NCBI GenBank assembly: GCA_016790815.1
Contig: JAEUOG010000009.1
Location: 1 to 59,948, forward strand
Direction of reading: 5' to 3'
Length of the DNA: 59,948 nt
Origin: Dechloromonas sp.
GTDB taxonomy: Bacteria; Pseudomonadota; Gammaproteobacteria; Burkholderiales; Rhodocyclaceae
Part shown: in pieces, positions 1 to 10,971 of the stretch
Layout: every line of letters begins with the position of its first letter
How positions within the stretch are numbered: position 1 is the stretch's first letter
Translations under genes and position numbers: made by a program
The notes under the pieces: model-generated
Databases searched by the model: none
Told to the model about the DNA's origin: nothing
Seen by the model: the letters and a program-made list of their open reading frames with translations, nothing else

Positions 1-277
1 CAAGCTCGGTGCGGCCCTTGGTGCAAGCCGTGCCGCCGTCGATGCCGGCTTCGTGCCGAACGACTACCAGGTCGGTCAGACCGGCAAGATCGTCGCGCCG
101 CAGCTTTACATCGCGGTCGGCATCTCGGGTGCGATCCAGCACCTGGCCGGGATGAAGGAGTCGAAAGTCATCGTCGCGATCAACAAGGATCCGGATGCGC
201 CGATCTTCCAGGTGGCGGATTACGGGCTCGTGGCTGACCTGTTCGAAACCATTCCGGCCCTCGCCGCCGCCGTCTAA
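1..277 (+). CDS. etfA: Electron transfer flavoprotein alpha subunit, C-terminal part
   Basis: This is the 3' end of a gene that begins before the window; the frame is open from base 2 and stops with TAA at 275-277. The 91 visible residues include the FAD-binding end of Etf[21 protein letters not shown] followed by [15 protein letters not shown], then [19 protein letters not shown]. EtfA with EtfB accepts electrons from acyl-CoA dehydrogenases in the cytoplasm and passes them to ETF-quinone oxidoreductase, encoded at 2082-3725. The dehydrogenase at 301 follows after 23 bases, so the three genes are probably one operon. Identification is secure; only the N-terminal domain is missing. Confidence 0.95.
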   Translation, partial: KLGAALGASRAAVDAGFVPNDYQVGQTGKIVAPQLYIAVGISGAIQHLAGMKESKVIVAINKDPDAPIFQVADYGLVADLFETIPALAAAV

Positions 278-300
278 TCAAGAAATACGGAGAGAAACCC

Positions 301-2079
301 ATGAGCACCTACATCGCCCCGATTCGCGACATGCAGTTCGTCCTCAACGAAGTCGCCGGCCTCGAAGAGATCTGCGCCCTGCCTGGTAATGAGGAATGTT
401 CCGTCGATCTCGTCGAGTCCATTCTCGACGAAGCGTCCAAGTTCGCTACCGGCGTACTTGACCCGATCAACAGCGTCGGTGACCGCGTCGGTCACGTCTG
501 CAAGGACGGCGTCGTCACCACGGCGCCTGGCTTCAAGGAAGCCTACAAGCTGTTTGCCGAAACCGGCTGGAATTCCATGCCTTTCGATCCGGAATATGGC
601 GGTCAGGGTCTGCCTGCCGTCGTTTCGATGGCGGTCAATGAAATGTGGAAGGGCGCCAACATGGCCTTCGGCTTGTGCCCTATGCTGACTGGTGGCGCCA
701 TCGAAGCCATTGCTCACCACGCTTCCGACGAACTCAAGCAGAAATACCTGCCGAAGATGATCGAAGGCACGTGGACCGGCACGATGAACCTGACCGAGCC
801 GAACGCCGGCTCCGATCTGGCGGCTATCTCCAGCAAGGCCAAGGCCGTTGGCGACGGCAGCTATCTGGTCAGCGGCACCAAGATCTTCATCACCTGGGGC
901 GAGCATGACGTCGCCGAGAACATCATCCACCTCGTGCTGGCCCGCCTGCCGGATGCGCCGCCGGGACTGAAGGGCATCTCGCTCTTCCTCGTGCCGAAAT
1001 TCCTGGTCAATGACGACGGTTCGCTGGGCAAGCGCAATGACCTGATCTGCGCTTCCATCGAACACAAGCTCGGCATCCATGGCAGCCCGACCGCCGTCAT
1101 GTCCTACGGCGAGAACGAAGGCGCCGTCGGCTACCTGATTGGCGACGAGAACAAGGGCATCGGCTACATGTTCACCATGATGAACCACGCCCGCGTCAAC
1201 GTCGGCCTCGAAGGCGTCGGTATCGCCGAGCGCGCCTACCAGCACGCACTGTGGTATGCCCGCGAACGCGTGCAGGGCAAGATCATCGGCGACAAGTCCG
1301 ACGAGAAGAAGACCATCCTGCATCACCCGGATGTCCGCCGCATGCTGATGGACGTCAAGTCGCGCACCGAAGCCATGCGCACGCTGGCCTACTACGCCGC
1401 CGCTAACATCGACCGCGCTCATGCCGGCGATGCCGCTGCGCAATCCCGCGTCGATCTGCTGACCCCGGTCGTCAAGGGCTGGAGCACGGAACAGGGTGTT
1501 GAACTGTCCTCAACCGCATTGCAGGTGTTCGGTGGCGTTGGTTTCGTCGAGGAAACCGGTGCTGCGCAGTATTACCGCGATTCGCGCATCACGACCATCT
1601 ACGAAGGCACGACGGCCATTCAGGCCAACGACCTGGTCGGCCGCAAGTTGGCCCGCGAAAAGGTGCCGGGCGCCGCCATGAAGGCGCTGATTGCTGAAAT
1701 GACGGCCGATGCCGAAGTCTTCGCCGGCAATGCCCAGTTGGGGGGCATCGCTACCCATTTGAAAAATGGCATCAAATCCCTGTCGACCGCAGCAGACTGG
1801 ATCGTTGCCAATTACGAAGCCAATCCGCAGGCCGTCCATGCCGGTTCCGTACCCTTCCTCAAGCTGACCGGCATCGTGGTCGGCGGCTGGCTCATGGCCA
1901 AGTCGGCGGCGATTGCCGTCCGCCACATCGCCGCCGGCAGCAGCGACGATTTCTACAAATCCAAGCTGGCCACCGCCAACTACTTCGCCGCCCACCAGCT
2001 GCCGTTCGCCGCTGCCTACTCGGCCGAAATGACCGGTGGCGCCGACTCGGTCTTCGCCTTGCCGGAAAGCCTGTTCTAA
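301..2079 (+). CDS. Acyl-CoA dehydrogenase, large type with C-terminal domain
   Basis: A 592-residue flavoenzyme that oxidises an acyl-CoA to the 2-enoyl-CoA and hands electrons to ETF. It starts [17 protein letters not shown], typical of the roughly 590-residue bacterial subfamily (DmdC-like) with an N-terminal extension and an extra C-terminal domain. Visible family motifs are [14 protein letters not shown] (FAD/substrate region, about residue 160-175), FITWGEHD and [15 protein letters not shown], in which the Glu near residue 435 is the expected catalytic base. A GGAGAG ribosome site lies just upstream of the ATG. It sits between etfA and the ETF-quinone oxidoreductase, so enzyme and both electron carriers are encoded together. 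Substrate chain length cannot be read from sequence. A paralogue lies at 20723-22492. Confidence 0.95.
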   Translation: MSTYIAPIRDMQFVLNEVAGLEEICALPGNEECSVDLVESILDEASKFATGVLDPINSVGDRVGHVCKDGVVTTAPGFKEAYKLFAETGWNSMPFDPEYGGQGLPAVVSMAVNEMWKGANMAFGLCPMLTGGAIEAIAHHASDELKQKYLPKMIEGTWTGTMNLTEPNAGSDLAAISSKAKAVGDGSYLVSGTKIFITWGEHDVAENIIHLVLARLPDAPPGLKGISLFLVPKFLVNDDGSLGKRNDLICASIEHKLGIHGSPTAVMSYGENEGAVGYLIGDENKGIGYMFTMMNHARVNVGLEGVGIAERAYQHALWYARERVQGKIIGDKSDEKKTILHHPDVRRMLMDVKSRTEAMRTLAYYAAANIDRAHAGDAAAQSRVDLLTPVVKGWSTEQGVELSSTALQVFGGVGFVEETGAAQYYRDSRITTIYEGTTAIQANDLVGRKLAREKVPGAAMKALIAEMTADAEVFAGNAQLGGIATHLKNGIKSLSTAADWIVANYEANPQAVHAGSVPFLKLTGIVVGGWLMAKSAAIAVRHIAAGSSDDFYKSKLATANYFAAHQLPFAAAYSAEMTGGADSVFALPESLF

Positions 2080-2081
2080 CC

Positions 2082-3725
2082 ATGAGCGCGCGCACCGATC
2101 GCGATGCGATGGAATACGATGTCGTGATCATCGGCGGCGGCCCTTCGGGGCTGTCCACGGCGATCCGCATCAAACAGCTGGCCGAGCAGAACGGCAAGGA
2201 AGTGTCGGTTTGCCTACTGGAGAAGGGCTCGGAAATCGGCGCCCACATCCTGTCCGGCGCCGTCATCGAACCGCATGCGCTGGCCGAACTTTTCCCCGAC
2301 TGGCAGGATCGCGGTGCGCCGCTCAACACGCCGGCTGGTGAGGACAAGCTGCTCTATCTGACCGCCACCGGCTCGTACAAGCTGCCGACGCCGCCGCAGA
2401 TGGGCAACCACGGCAACTACATCATCAGCCTGGGCAATCTGGCCCGCTGGCTCGGTGAGCAGGCCGAGGCCCTCGGCGTCGAAATCTATCCCGGTTTCGC
2501 CGCCGCCGAAGTGCTCTATCACGAAGATGGTTCCGTCAAGGGTGTGGCGACTGGCGACCTCGGCATCGGCAAGGATGGCCAGCCCGGCCACAACTTCCAG
2601 CCGGGCATGGAACTGCACGCCAAACAGACCATCTTTGCCGAAGGCTGCCGCGGTTCGCTGACCAAGGAGCTGTTCGCCAAATTCAATCTGCGCGACGGCG
2701 TCGATCCACAAACCTACGGCATCGGCATCAAGGAGCTGTGGGAAATCGATCCGGCCAAGCACCAGCCGGGACTGATCGTGCACACCGTCGGCTGGCCGCT
2801 GCAATCGGACACCTACGGCGGCTCCTTCCTTTATCACCTGGAAAACAACCTCGTCGCCATCGGCATGGTCGTCGGCCTGGATTACAAGAATCCCTGGCTG
2901 TCGCCCTACGAGGAATTCCAGCGCTACAAGACGCACCCGGCGATTCGTGGTTTCTTCGAAGGTGGCCGACGCATTTCCTACGGCGCCCGCGCCCTGTCCG
3001 AGGGCGGCTACCAGTCCGTTCCCAAACTGACCTTCCCGGGCGGCCTGCTCATCGGCGACACCGCCGGCTTCCTCAATGTGCCCAAGATCAAAGGTACGCA
3101 CATGGCGATGAAGTCGGGCATGGTCGCGGCCGAAGCCGTTTTCGAGCATCTCGCCAAGGACAACGCGGGGGCGGAAGCCACCGAGTACGCGGAGCAGATC
3201 AAGAAAAGCTGGCTGTGGGACGAGCTCTATCAGGTGCGCAACATCCGTCCGGCCTTCAAGTGGGGACTGTGGGGCGCGCTGGCCTACGGCGCTATCGACA
3301 CCTACGTCTTCAAGGGCAAGGCGCCGTGGACACTGCATCACCACGACGACCACAGCCAGCTGGGCGACAAGAACAGTCATCCGAAGATTGCCTATCCGAA
3401 ACCGGACGGCCAGCTGACTTTTGACCGTCTTTCATCGGTCTTCCTCTCTGCCACCAACCATGAGGAAAACCAGCAGACGCATTTGCGCCTCAAGAATGAA
3501 AGCGTCGCCATCAGCGTCAACTACGCCAAGTACGGTTCGCCAGAAACGCGTTACTGCCCGGCCGGCGTGTACGAAATCCTTGGCGAGGAGGAAGGCAAGC
3601 CGCGCCTCCAGATCAACGGGCAGAACTGCCTGCACTGCAAGACCTGCGACATCAAGGACCCGACCCAGAACATCAACTGGACGGTACCGGAAGGTGGCGG
3701 TGGGCCGAACTATCCAAATATGTAG
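2082..3725 (+). CDS. Electron transfer flavoprotein-ubiquinone oxidoreductase
   Basis: A 547-residue membrane-associated FAD and 4Fe-4S enzyme that oxidises reduced ETF and reduces ubiquinone. The N-terminus carries the dinucleotide-binding motif [18 protein letters not shown] (about residues 9-26), and the conserved segment [19 protein letters not shown] is present. The C-terminus has the ETF-QO ferredoxin-like cluster region, with RYCPAGVYE followed by [17 protein letters not shown] and the typical ending [10 protein letters not shown]. Length matches bacterial ETF-QO. The ATG is 2 bases after the preceding stop, so translation is probably coupled to the acyl-CoA dehydrogenase. The order etfA, dehydrogenase, ETF-QO forms a complete path from acyl-CoA to the quinone pool. 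Confidence 0.97.
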   Translation: MSARTDRDAMEYDVVIIGGGPSGLSTAIRIKQLAEQNGKEVSVCLLEKGSEIGAHILSGAVIEPHALAELFPDWQDRGAPLNTPAGEDKLLYLTATGSYKLPTPPQMGNHGNYIISLGNLARWLGEQAEALGVEIYPGFAAAEVLYHEDGSVKGVATGDLGIGKDGQPGHNFQPGMELHAKQTIFAEGCRGSLTKELFAKFNLRDGVDPQTYGIGIKELWEIDPAKHQPGLIVHTVGWPLQSDTYGGSFLYHLENNLVAIGMVVGLDYKNPWLSPYEEFQRYKTHPAIRGFFEGGRRISYGARALSEGGYQSVPKLTFPGGLLIGDTAGFLNVPKIKGTHMAMKSGMVAAEAVFEHLAKDNAGAEATEYAEQIKKSWLWDELYQVRNIRPAFKWGLWGALAYGAIDTYVFKGKAPWTLHHHDDHSQLGDKNSHPKIAYPKPDGQLTFDRLSSVFLSATNHEENQQTHLRLKNESVAISVNYAKYGSPETRYCPAGVYEILGEEEGKPRLQINGQNCLHCKTCDIKDPTQNINWTVPEGGGGPNYPNM

Positions 3726-3732
3726 CAAATGA

Positions 3733-3799
3733 CCGGTTTACCGTGGCAACTCCATACCCCAAGGGTACTTCCTGCGGGGCGCGGTCAACCGGAAAAAAA
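3733..3799. repeat. Inverted pair of the dispersed CCGGTTGACCG element
   Basis: Directly after the ETF-QO stop lies CCGGTTTACCGTGGC (3733-3747), one base different from the copy at 38694-38708. It is followed by an opposite-strand copy, GCGCGGTCAACCGG (3779-3792), flanked by an A7 run (T7 when read on the minus strand). The two arms can pair imperfectly across a loop of about 31 bases, so the element could terminate the ETF-QO transcript. Other members are at 10915, 24761, 38680, 44570 and 50046. Confidence 0.6.
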
Positions 3800-3854
3800 T
3801 AAAAAACGAGAACAGCACAGCAACACCAATTTTTCGGAGTTTCCAGGAGGTTTC

Positions 3855-4169
3855 ATGTCAAAAGAAAGTATCCAGGCAAAGATTCGGAGCAATCCGAAAT
3901 TTGCCGAACTGGTCGGCAAGCGCACCCGCTTCGCCATCATCCTCTCGCTGGTCGTGTTGGTGCCGTACTACACCTTCATGTTCCTCGTTTCCACGCAGCC
4001 GCAGATTTTCGCCGCCAAGATTGCCGAAGGTAGCGTCATCACCATCGGCTGGCCGATTGCTGCCCTGTTCGTGATTGGTGGCTGGCTGCTGACCGGTATT
4101 TACGTCAGCCGTGCCAACGGTGAGTTCGACAGAATTACCGAAGAAGTACTGAAGGAGGCCCGCAAATGA
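3855..4169 (+). CDS. yjcH: DUF485 inner-membrane protein, ActP partner
   Basis: A 104-residue protein beginning [20 protein letters not shown]. It has a short cytoplasmic N-terminus and two hydrophobic segments (about residues 25-47 and 60-85) ending with charged KEARK, the layout of DUF485/YjcH proteins. These are almost always encoded upstream of a cation/acetate symporter, and here the stop overlaps the actP start by 4 bases (ATGA). The open frame extends upstream to 3729, but the ATG at 3855 is chosen because AGGAGG lies 4 bases before it and the family N-terminus begins there. Its molecular role is not established; a subunit or assembly role for ActP is inferred. Confidence 0.92.
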   Translation: MSKESIQAKIRSNPKFAELVGKRTRFAIILSLVVLVPYYTFMFLVSTQPQIFAAKIAEGSVITIGWPIAALFVIGGWLLTGIYVSRANGEFDRITEEVLKEARK

Positions 4170-5839
4170 AGCGCTCCCTCACCGCATTGATTGCCGGTAG
4201 CCTGCTCGCCGTATCCTTCGCCGTCTTTGCCGGCCCGGGCGCCATCGAAGGCGTACAGAAGCAGCCGGTGAATTTCAGCGCCATCGCCATGTTCATGATT
4301 TTCGTCATCGCCACGCTCGGCATCACCAAATGGGCGGCTGGCAAGACCAAGACGACGGCCGACTTCTACACCGCTGGTGGCGGCATCACCGGCTTCCAGA
4401 ACGGCCTGGCCATCGCCGGCGACTATATGTCCGCTGCAACCCTGCTCGGTCTGACCTCGATGGTCTACTTCAAGGGCTACGACGGTTTCATCTATGCCGT
4501 GTGTTTCTATATTGGCTGGCCGATCATCCTGTTCCTGATCGCCGAACGCTTGCGCAACCTCGGCAAGTTTACCTTCGCCGACATCGCTTCCTACCGCCTC
4601 GACCAGAACCGTATCCGCACCTTCGCGGCGATCGGTTCTCTGACCGTCGTCTGCTTTTACCTGATCGTCCAGATGGTCGGTGCAGGTCAGTTGATCCAGT
4701 TGCTCTTCGGGTTGGAGTACAACTACGCCGTGGTGGTGGTCGGTGCGCTGATGATGATCTATGTGACCTTTGGCGGCATGACGGCGACGACCTGGGTGCA
4801 GATCATCAAGGCTTGCCTGCTGCTCGGTGGTGGCATCACGCTGATGTTGCTGACGCTTTCCCAGTTCGGCTGGTCGCTGGATAACCTGTTTGCCAAGGCG
4901 GTGGAGTCGCACAAGGCTGCTGAGAAGATCATGGTGCCCGGCTCGCTGATGGCCGATCCAATTTCGGCTTTCTCCTTGACGCTTGGCCTGGTCTTCGGCA
5001 CTGCCGGCCTGCCGCACATCATGATGCGCTTTTTCACCGTGCCGAACGCCAAGGAAGCCCGCAAGTCGGTTTTCTATGCCACCGGCTTCATCGGTCTGTT
5101 CTTCCTGGTGACCATCATCCTTGGTGCCGGTGCCATTACCATCGTCGGCACCAATCCGGCCTTCTTCGAGGGTGGTCAGCTCGGCGGCAAGGTGATCGGT
5201 GGCGGCAACATGCCGGTCATGCACCTGGCCAAGGCAGTCGGCGGCGACATCTTCCTCGGCTTCCTGTCGGCGGTCGCCTTCGCCACCATCCTGGCCGTTG
5301 TTTCCGGTCTGGCCTTGGCTGGTGCATCGGCCATCTCGCACGACTTGTATGCCCGCGTTATCAAGAAGGGTACGGCTTCCAGCCAGGACGAGCTGAAGGT
5401 CACCCGCTTTGCTTCAGTCGGCCTTGGTATCACCGCCATCCTGCTCGGCATCGCCTTCAAGGACCAGAACGTGCTGTTCCTTGTCGCGCTGGCTTTCGGT
5501 GTCGCTTCCTCGGTCAACTTCCCTGTCCTGATCCTGTCGATGTACTGGAAAGGCTTGACCACGCGTGGCGCGCTGTGGGGCGGCATTGCCGGTCTGGTCT
5601 CGTCGGTCGGGCTGGTTATCTTGTCGCCCACTGTTTGGGTCAAGATCCTCGGCAACAAGGCCGCCATCTTCCCGTACGACCACCCGGCCATCGTCTCGAT
5701 GACGCTCGCCTTCTTCGTCACCTGGCTGCTCTCAGTCACCGACAAGAGCGTCCGTGCCGACAAGGAAAAGGAAGCTTTCGAAGAGCAGTACATCCGCGCC
5801 CAGACCGGTCTCGGTGCTGCCGGGGCACACGATCACTAG
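4166..5839 (+). CDS. actP: Cation/acetate symporter ActP (SSS family)
   Basis: A 557-residue sodium:solute symporter family permease expected to import acetate and related short carboxylates. It begins with a cleavable-looking signal ([23 protein letters not shown]), as E. coli ActP does, followed by about 13 membrane segments. Recognisable SSS/ActP segments include [31 protein letters not shown] and [17 protein letters not shown]. It overlaps the DUF485 gene by 4 bases and is followed by a strong terminator at 5889-5912. Acetate entering here would be activated to acetyl-CoA, linking it to the acyl-CoA metabolism in the window. Confidence 0.95.
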   Translation: MKRSLTALIAGSLLAVSFAVFAGPGAIEGVQKQPVNFSAIAMFMIFVIATLGITKWAAGKTKTTADFYTAGGGITGFQNGLAIAGDYMSAATLLGLTSMVYFKGYDGFIYAVCFYIGWPIILFLIAERLRNLGKFTFADIASYRLDQNRIRTFAAIGSLTVVCFYLIVQMVGAGQLIQLLFGLEYNYAVVVVGALMMIYVTFGGMTATTWVQIIKACLLLGGGITLMLLTLSQFGWSLDNLFAKAVESHKAAEKIMVPGSLMADPISAFSLTLGLVFGTAGLPHIMMRFFTVPNAKEARKSVFYATGFIGLFFLVTIILGAGAITIVGTNPAFFEGGQLGGKVIGGGNMPVMHLAKAVGGDIFLGFLSAVAFATILAVVSGLALAGASAISHDLYARVIKKGTASSQDELKVTRFASVGLGITAILLGIAFKDQNVLFLVALAFGVASSVNFPVLILSMYWKGLTTRGALWGGIAGLVSSVGLVILSPTVWVKILGNKAAIFPYDHPAIVSMTLAFFVTWLLSVTDKSVRADKEKEAFEEQYIRAQTGLGAAGAHDH

Positions 5840-5888
5840 CCTCTGCGGGTGAGACTTCGGAGAACAGCCCCGTCGTCTCGTTCCTTTC

Positions 5889-5912
5889 GGGAGCCTTCGG
5901 GCTCCCTTTTTT
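5889..5912 (+). terminator. Rho-independent terminator after actP
   Basis: GGGAGCC (5889-5895), loop TTCG, GGCTCCC (5900-5906), then six T. A 7-bp stem with a UUCG tetraloop and T run is a textbook intrinsic terminator. It ends only 13 bases before the ATG of the following kinase. Confidence 0.9.
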
Positions 5913-5925
5913 CTTGGGGTGCAAG

Positions 5926-6960
5926 ATGGAGAACGAATTCGATATTCCCTTCCGTGGCATCGTCGAGCAGTCTCTGGCTGGCATGTATGTGATCCAGGAC
6001 GAAGTCTTCCAATATGTGAATGCCACGTTTGCCGGCATGCTGGGTTACACGTCGGAGGAAATGACCGGCATGCATTTGCGTCAGGCCGTCGCCCCGGAAA
6101 TGCAGGAGGCGACCATTGCCAATTTTCACCGTCGTGTCAGTGGAGAGGTTCCCAGCATCCGCTATACGACCATCGGCAGGCACCGGACTGGCGAATTGGT
6201 GCACCTCGAGGTGCATGGGTCCAGCGTGCTGTTTCGAGGTCGGCCAGCGGTGGTCGGCGTCGGCATCAATATCACCGAGCAGTTGCAGCAACAGGAAGCA
6301 CTGCGCCAATCCCGCGAACGCCTGCGCGAACTCGCGGCCTACATCAATACCGTACGCGAGGAGCAGCGCACACGTATCGCCCGTGAACTGCATGATGTCG
6401 TCGGCGGCATGCTGACTTCGATGAAGCTGGATATTCAGCGAATTAACCGGCGGACAGGCGATCCGGAGATGAAGACCATCGTCGGCGATCTGTTGCTCCT
6501 TGCGCAGGAAAGCATCGACACCGTGCGCAACATTTCCGAGGATTTGCGGCCTGGCGCACTCGATCACCTTGGTCTGGGTTCGGCCTTGCAGGCCATGCTG
6601 CACCAGTTTTCGGAGCGCACTGAGGTGATTTGCCAGTTGCGGGCCGAGGGCTTCGATGTGCAGCTATCGCAGGCACGGGCAACGGCGGTATATCGGATTT
6701 GTCAGGAGGCACTGACCAACATCGCTCGCCATGCTGGTGCCACGCAGGTAATCGTGCGCCTGGAAAGCAGTGCGGGCTGGCTGACGGTCGAAATTGAGGA
6801 TAACGGGCGCGGCTTCACCAGCCTGACACCCACCGGCAAGAGCATCGGCCTGGTCAGCATGGCCGAGCGCGCCCGCGAGTTCGGCGGCAGTCTGGCGTCG
6901 CGGCCGGGCGCGACGGGCGGCATCTGCCTGATTCTCTGCCTGCCGCTGGAGGATCATTGA
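5926..6960 (+). CDS. PAS-domain sensor histidine kinase, NarL-type (HisKA_3)
   Basis: A 344-residue kinase without membrane segments. A PAS domain covers about residues 8-120 (GIVEQSLAGMYVIQDEVFQYVN). A HisKA_3 dimerisation domain follows, with the phosphoacceptor motif ARELHDVVGGML (His near residue 155), then a HATPase domain with EALTNIARHAG, the DNGRGF nucleotide-binding motif and GLVSMAERARE. It presumably phosphorylates the overlapping response regulator. The ATG at 5926 is preferred because the PAS domain starts close to it; GGGGTG upstream could serve as ribosome site. Location after actP suggests a role in sensing a carbon source or redox state, but the ligand is unknown. Confidence 0.92.
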   Translation: MENEFDIPFRGIVEQSLAGMYVIQDEVFQYVNATFAGMLGYTSEEMTGMHLRQAVAPEMQEATIANFHRRVSGEVPSIRYTTIGRHRTGELVHLEVHGSSVLFRGRPAVVGVGINITEQLQQQEALRQSRERLRELAAYINTVREEQRTRIARELHDVVGGMLTSMKLDIQRINRRTGDPEMKTIVGDLLLLAQESIDTVRNISEDLRPGALDHLGLGSALQAMLHQFSERTEVICQLRAEGFDVQLSQARATAVYRICQEALTNIARHAGATQVIVRLESSAGWLTVEIEDNGRGFTSLTPTGKSIGLVSMAERAREFGGSLASRPGATGGICLILCLPLEDH

Positions 6961-7583
6961 TGATCGAAATCCTGATGGTGGACGATCACACCATCTTTCG
7001 CACCGGTATCCGCCGTCTGCTTACGGATGAAAACGATATGCGCATCGTGGCCGAAGCCGGGAATGGCCATGAGGCAATCGAACATCTGCGTCGCCGCGCC
7101 TTCGATCTGGTTCTGCTTGACGTCAATATGGGTGGTCGCAGTGGTCTTGACACCATGCGCCGCATACGTGAAGAGTGGCCGCGCTTGCCAGTGATCATGC
7201 TGTCGATGTACCCGGAGGAACAGTACGCCCCCATGGCTTTCGCGCTGGGCGCCAACGGCTATTTGTCCAAGGATCGCGACGCCGAGCAGTTGGTCGCGAC
7301 GATCCGCGGGACCACCGGCGGCGGCTGCTATCTGCCGCCGGGCATGCAGCGAAGTGTCATGCGTCAGGGTGGCGGCGCGCCCTTGCATCAGCGCCTGACC
7401 GAGCGTGAGTGGGAAATCCTGCGACTGATCATCCAGGGCGTTTCGCTGACCGAAATCGGGGTGCGCCTGTCCCTGAGCGTCAAGACTATCAGCACCTACC
7501 GGACACGCCTGCTGGCCAAGCTGAATCTGGCGAGCAATGCCGAACTGGTGCGCTATTGTCTGGAGCAGGGGATTAGCGACTGA
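6960..7583 (+). CDS. Response regulator, NarL/LuxR family
   Basis: A 207-residue two-domain regulator. The receiver domain (residues 1-120) has the acidic pair D8-D9, phosphoacceptor D54 in LVLLDVNMGG and Lys in YLSKDRD. The C-terminal LuxR-type helix-turn-helix (about residues 145-205) reads LTEREWEILRLIIQGVSLTE and ends with SVKTISTYRTRLLAKL. The ATG at 6960 shares its A with the stop codon of the kinase gene, which fixes the pair as translationally coupled partners. Target genes are unknown; actP just upstream is a reasonable candidate. Confidence 0.94.
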   Translation: MIEILMVDDHTIFRTGIRRLLTDENDMRIVAEAGNGHEAIEHLRRRAFDLVLLDVNMGGRSGLDTMRRIREEWPRLPVIMLSMYPEEQYAPMAFALGANGYLSKDRDAEQLVATIRGTTGGGCYLPPGMQRSVMRQGGGAPLHQRLTEREWEILRLIIQGVSLTEIGVRLSLSVKTISTYRTRLLAKLNLASNAELVRYCLEQGISD

Positions 7584-7591
7584 AAACCGTT

Positions 7592-7623
7592 GTTGCGGCT
7601 GGCACTATGGCGCCAGCCGCAAC
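7592..7623. terminator. Hairpin between convergent genes
   Basis: GTTGCGGCTGGC (7592-7603) and GCCAGCCGCAAC (7612-7623) form a perfect 12-bp stem with an 8-base loop. It lies between the convergent response regulator and CoA-transferase genes. T runs are short, so bidirectional termination is likely but not certain. Confidence 0.6.
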
Positions 7624-7630
7624 TTGTGGG

Positions 7631-8926
7631 CTACAGCAGGTTCATCTTTTTCGCTGCTTCCCGAAGTTCACTGCGGAAGTCAGGATGGGCGATGCTGATC
7701 AGCGCTGCGGCGCGCTGTTTGGCCGTTTTCCCCCGGAGCTGGGCAACGCCGTACTCGGTGACGACGTAGTTGATGTCGTTCTTGCTGGTGCTGACATGGG
7801 TGCCCGGTGCCAGGGTTGGCACAATGCGTGAGATGCTGGTGCCCTTGGCAGTCGACGGCACGACGATGAACGCTTTGCCACCATTCGAACGATTCGCCGC
7901 CCGCACGAAGTCGGACTGTCCGCCGGTGCCGGATATTGGCGAGAAGCCCAGTGTTTCCGAACCGCACTGGCCGATCAGGTCAACCTGCATGGTAGCGTTG
8001 ATGGCGATCAGGTTGTCATTCTGGCCAGCCAGATACGGGTCATTGGTGAAACTGGAGGGATGGAGTTCGAGCGCCGGATTGCGGTGCATGAACTGGTAGA
8101 GTTTCTTTGAGCCCATGGCGAACGTGGCCAGGATCTTCCCGGGGTGATAGTTCTTGCGGCGATTGGTGACCGCGCCCGATTCGACCAGTGTCATGATGCC
8201 GTCGCCGAGCATTTCGGTGTGGATGCCAAGGTCGCGCTTGTGAGTCAGTTGCATGACGACTGCGTCAGGAATGCCACCGTAGCCGATCTGCAAGGTGGCG
8301 CCATCCGGGATCATGTCGGCCACGTATTTACCGATAGCTTCGTGTACCGGGCCGATGGTCGGCAAGCCCACTTCGGGAATCGGTTGCTCACTCTCGACAA
8401 TGCCTGCCACCTGCGAGATATGCACGTGGCAGTCGCCATGTGAAAAGGGTACGCCCGGATTGACTTCAAGGATGACGGCGCGCGCCTTGCTGACTGCCGC
8501 CATGGTGTAATCGGCTGCCAGCCCGAGCGAAAAATAGCCGTGCTCGTCCATTGGTGAGGCGACGCTGAAAACCACATCGGCCGGACTGAGCCCCTGTTTG
8601 ATCAAGCCGGGCAGTTCGGAAAAGTAGGCTGGCAGATAGTCGTTCCAGCCCTCTTGGCCGCCGGGCCGTGAGGCCGGACCGAAGAAATAGGCGACGTGGC
8701 GGACGTGCCGGGTGGTTTCCGGGTCGAAATAGGCGTGCTTCTTGATCGGCAGAATCTGGGCGACCTTGACGTCGTTGAAGTCACGGCGCTGCTCTGAAAG
8801 GGCAGCCAGTAACAAGGGCGTTTCTGCCGGTCCGGTCGGTACGACGATGGTGTCGCCATCACGCACCAGTCGAACGGCGTCATCGGCGGACAGGCGTTTT
8901 TCACGATAGAGTTGATCGAACTGCAT
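7631..8926 (-). CDS. Acetyl-CoA hydrolase/transferase family CoA-transferase
   Basis: A 431-residue class I-type CoA-transferase starting MQFDQLYREKRLSADDAVRL, with the family segments DGDTIVVPTGPAETPLLLAAL, LQIGYGGIPDAVV and AINATMQVDLIGQ followed by CGSETLG. Relatives include acetyl-CoA hydrolases and acetate- or 4-hydroxybutyrate CoA-transferases, which move CoA between acyl-CoA and a free acid; the exact acids cannot be decided. It is the last gene of a six-gene minus-strand operon for acyl-CoA breakdown and could either activate the incoming acid with acetyl-CoA or recover CoA from the products. RBS GGGAGA precedes the ATG. Confidence 0.88.
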   Translation of the reverse strand: MQFDQLYREKRLSADDAVRLVRDGDTIVVPTGPAETPLLLAALSEQRRDFNDVKVAQILPIKKHAYFDPETTRHVRHVAYFFGPASRPGGQEGWNDYLPAYFSELPGLIKQGLSPADVVFSVASPMDEHGYFSLGLAADYTMAAVSKARAVILEVNPGVPFSHGDCHVHISQVAGIVESEQPIPEVGLPTIGPVHEAIGKYVADMIPDGATLQIGYGGIPDAVVMQLTHKRDLGIHTEMLGDGIMTLVESGAVTNRRKNYHPGKILATFAMGSKKLYQFMHRNPALELHPSSFTNDPYLAGQNDNLIAINATMQVDLIGQCGSETLGFSPISGTGGQSDFVRAANRSNGGKAFIVVPSTAKGTSISRIVPTLAPGTHVSTSKNDINYVVTEYGVAQLRGKTAKQRAAALISIAHPDFRSELREAAKKMNLL

Positions 8927-8947
8927 GGTGTCTCCCTTTTGTTTTGA

Positions 8948-9727
8948 TTAACGATTCTTGAAAGCCGGTTTGCGCTTCTCGACAAAGGCAGCCATGCCTT
9001 CCGTCTGGTCTTCCAGAGCGAAAGCCGAGTGAAATACCCGGCGCTCAAAGAGCAGGCCTTCATTGAGGCCCGATTCATAGGCGCGGTTGACGCATTCCTT
9101 GATCATCATGGCGACGGGCAAGGAGTAGCTGGCGATCTTCTCGGCAGCGGCGAGCGTTTCGGCCAGCAGGTCGGCAGCCGGAATGACGCGGGCGACGAGA
9201 CCGGCGCGTTCGGCTTCGCTGGCATCCATCATGCGAGCGGTCAGGCACATGTCCATGGCCTTGGCTTTGCTGATGGCGCGCGGCAGGCGCTGGGTGCCGC
9301 CGGCGCCGGGGAGGATGCCGAGCTTGATTTCGGGCTGGCCGAACTGGGCGGTATCGGCCGCGAAAATCATGTCGCACATCATCGCCAGTTCGCAGCCGCC
9401 ACCTAGCGCGAAGCCGGCAACTGCCGCAATCACCGGCTTGCGGCAAGTCTTGACGCGCTCCCAGTTGCGCGTGATGTAGTCGCCGCGATAGGCGTCCATA
9501 TAACTGAAGGTGGCCATCGCACCGATGTCGGCGCCGGCGGCGAAGGCTTTTTCCGAGCCGGTGATGACAATACAGCCGATGTTGTCGTCAGCTTCGAAGG
9601 CATCGAGCGCAGCGCCCAGTTCGCTCATCAGCTGGTCGTTCAGGGCGTTCAGCTGTTTCGGGCGATTGAGGCTGATCAGGCCAACTTTGCCGATGGTTTC
9701 GGCGAGTATCAATTCGAAATTATTCAT
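8948..9727 (-). CDS. Enoyl-CoA hydratase
   Basis: A 259-residue crotonase-fold hydratase. Its start is placed at the ATG giving [20 protein letters not shown] because CGGAGA lies just upstream; the open frame extends 8 codons further. Motifs: [12 protein letters not shown] (oxyanion hole), [14 protein letters not shown] with the first catalytic Glu region, and [20 protein letters not shown] with the second Glu and the CoA-binding loop. These agree with a true 2-enoyl-CoA hydratase of the FadB/ECHS1 type rather than an isomerase. It hydrates the enoyl-CoA produced by the dehydrogenase encoded at 10972-12108 in the same operon. Confidence 0.93.
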   Translation of the reverse strand: MNNFELILAETIGKVGLISLNRPKQLNALNDQLMSELGAALDAFEADDNIGCIVITGSEKAFAAGADIGAMATFSYMDAYRGDYITRNWERVKTCRKPVIAAVAGFALGGGCELAMMCDMIFAADTAQFGQPEIKLGILPGAGGTQRLPRAISKAKAMDMCLTARMMDASEAERAGLVARVIPAADLLAETLAAAEKIASYSLPVAMMIKECVNRAYESGLNEGLLFERRVFHSAFALEDQTEGMAAFVEKRKPAFKNR

Positions 9728-9754
9728 GTTGTCTCCGGGGGGTTGGGTCAAGCG

Positions 9755-10897
<1,143 letters not shown>

Positions 10898-10914
10898 GGT
10901 TTGTCTCCTCTATT

Positions 10915-10964
10915 TGTTACGGTCGACCTGATTTTTTGGCTGTTTTTTCCGGTCGACCGTAACA
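10915..10964. repeat. Perfect inverted pair of the dispersed GGTCGACCG element
   Basis: TGTTACGGTCGACC (10915-10928) and GGTCGACCGTAACA (10951-10964) are exact reverse complements, 14 bp each, around a loop containing T6 runs. It lies in the 74-base gap between the acyl-CoA dehydrogenase stop and the racemase start, both on the minus strand. It can form a strong hairpin that may weaken downstream transcription. The right arm with its T runs (TTTTTTCCGGTCGACCG) is the same element seen at 24761, 38680 and 50046. Confidence 0.8.
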
Positions 10965-10971
10965 GGTTGAA

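Noticed and set aside
274-1443. 389-codon minus-strand frame
   Set aside because: Antisense of the first acyl-CoA dehydrogenase.
5575-5925. Longer start of the PAS kinase inside actP
   Set aside because: The frame is open back to 5575 but overlaps the well-defined end of ActP, and the translation before 5926 has no PAS similarity.
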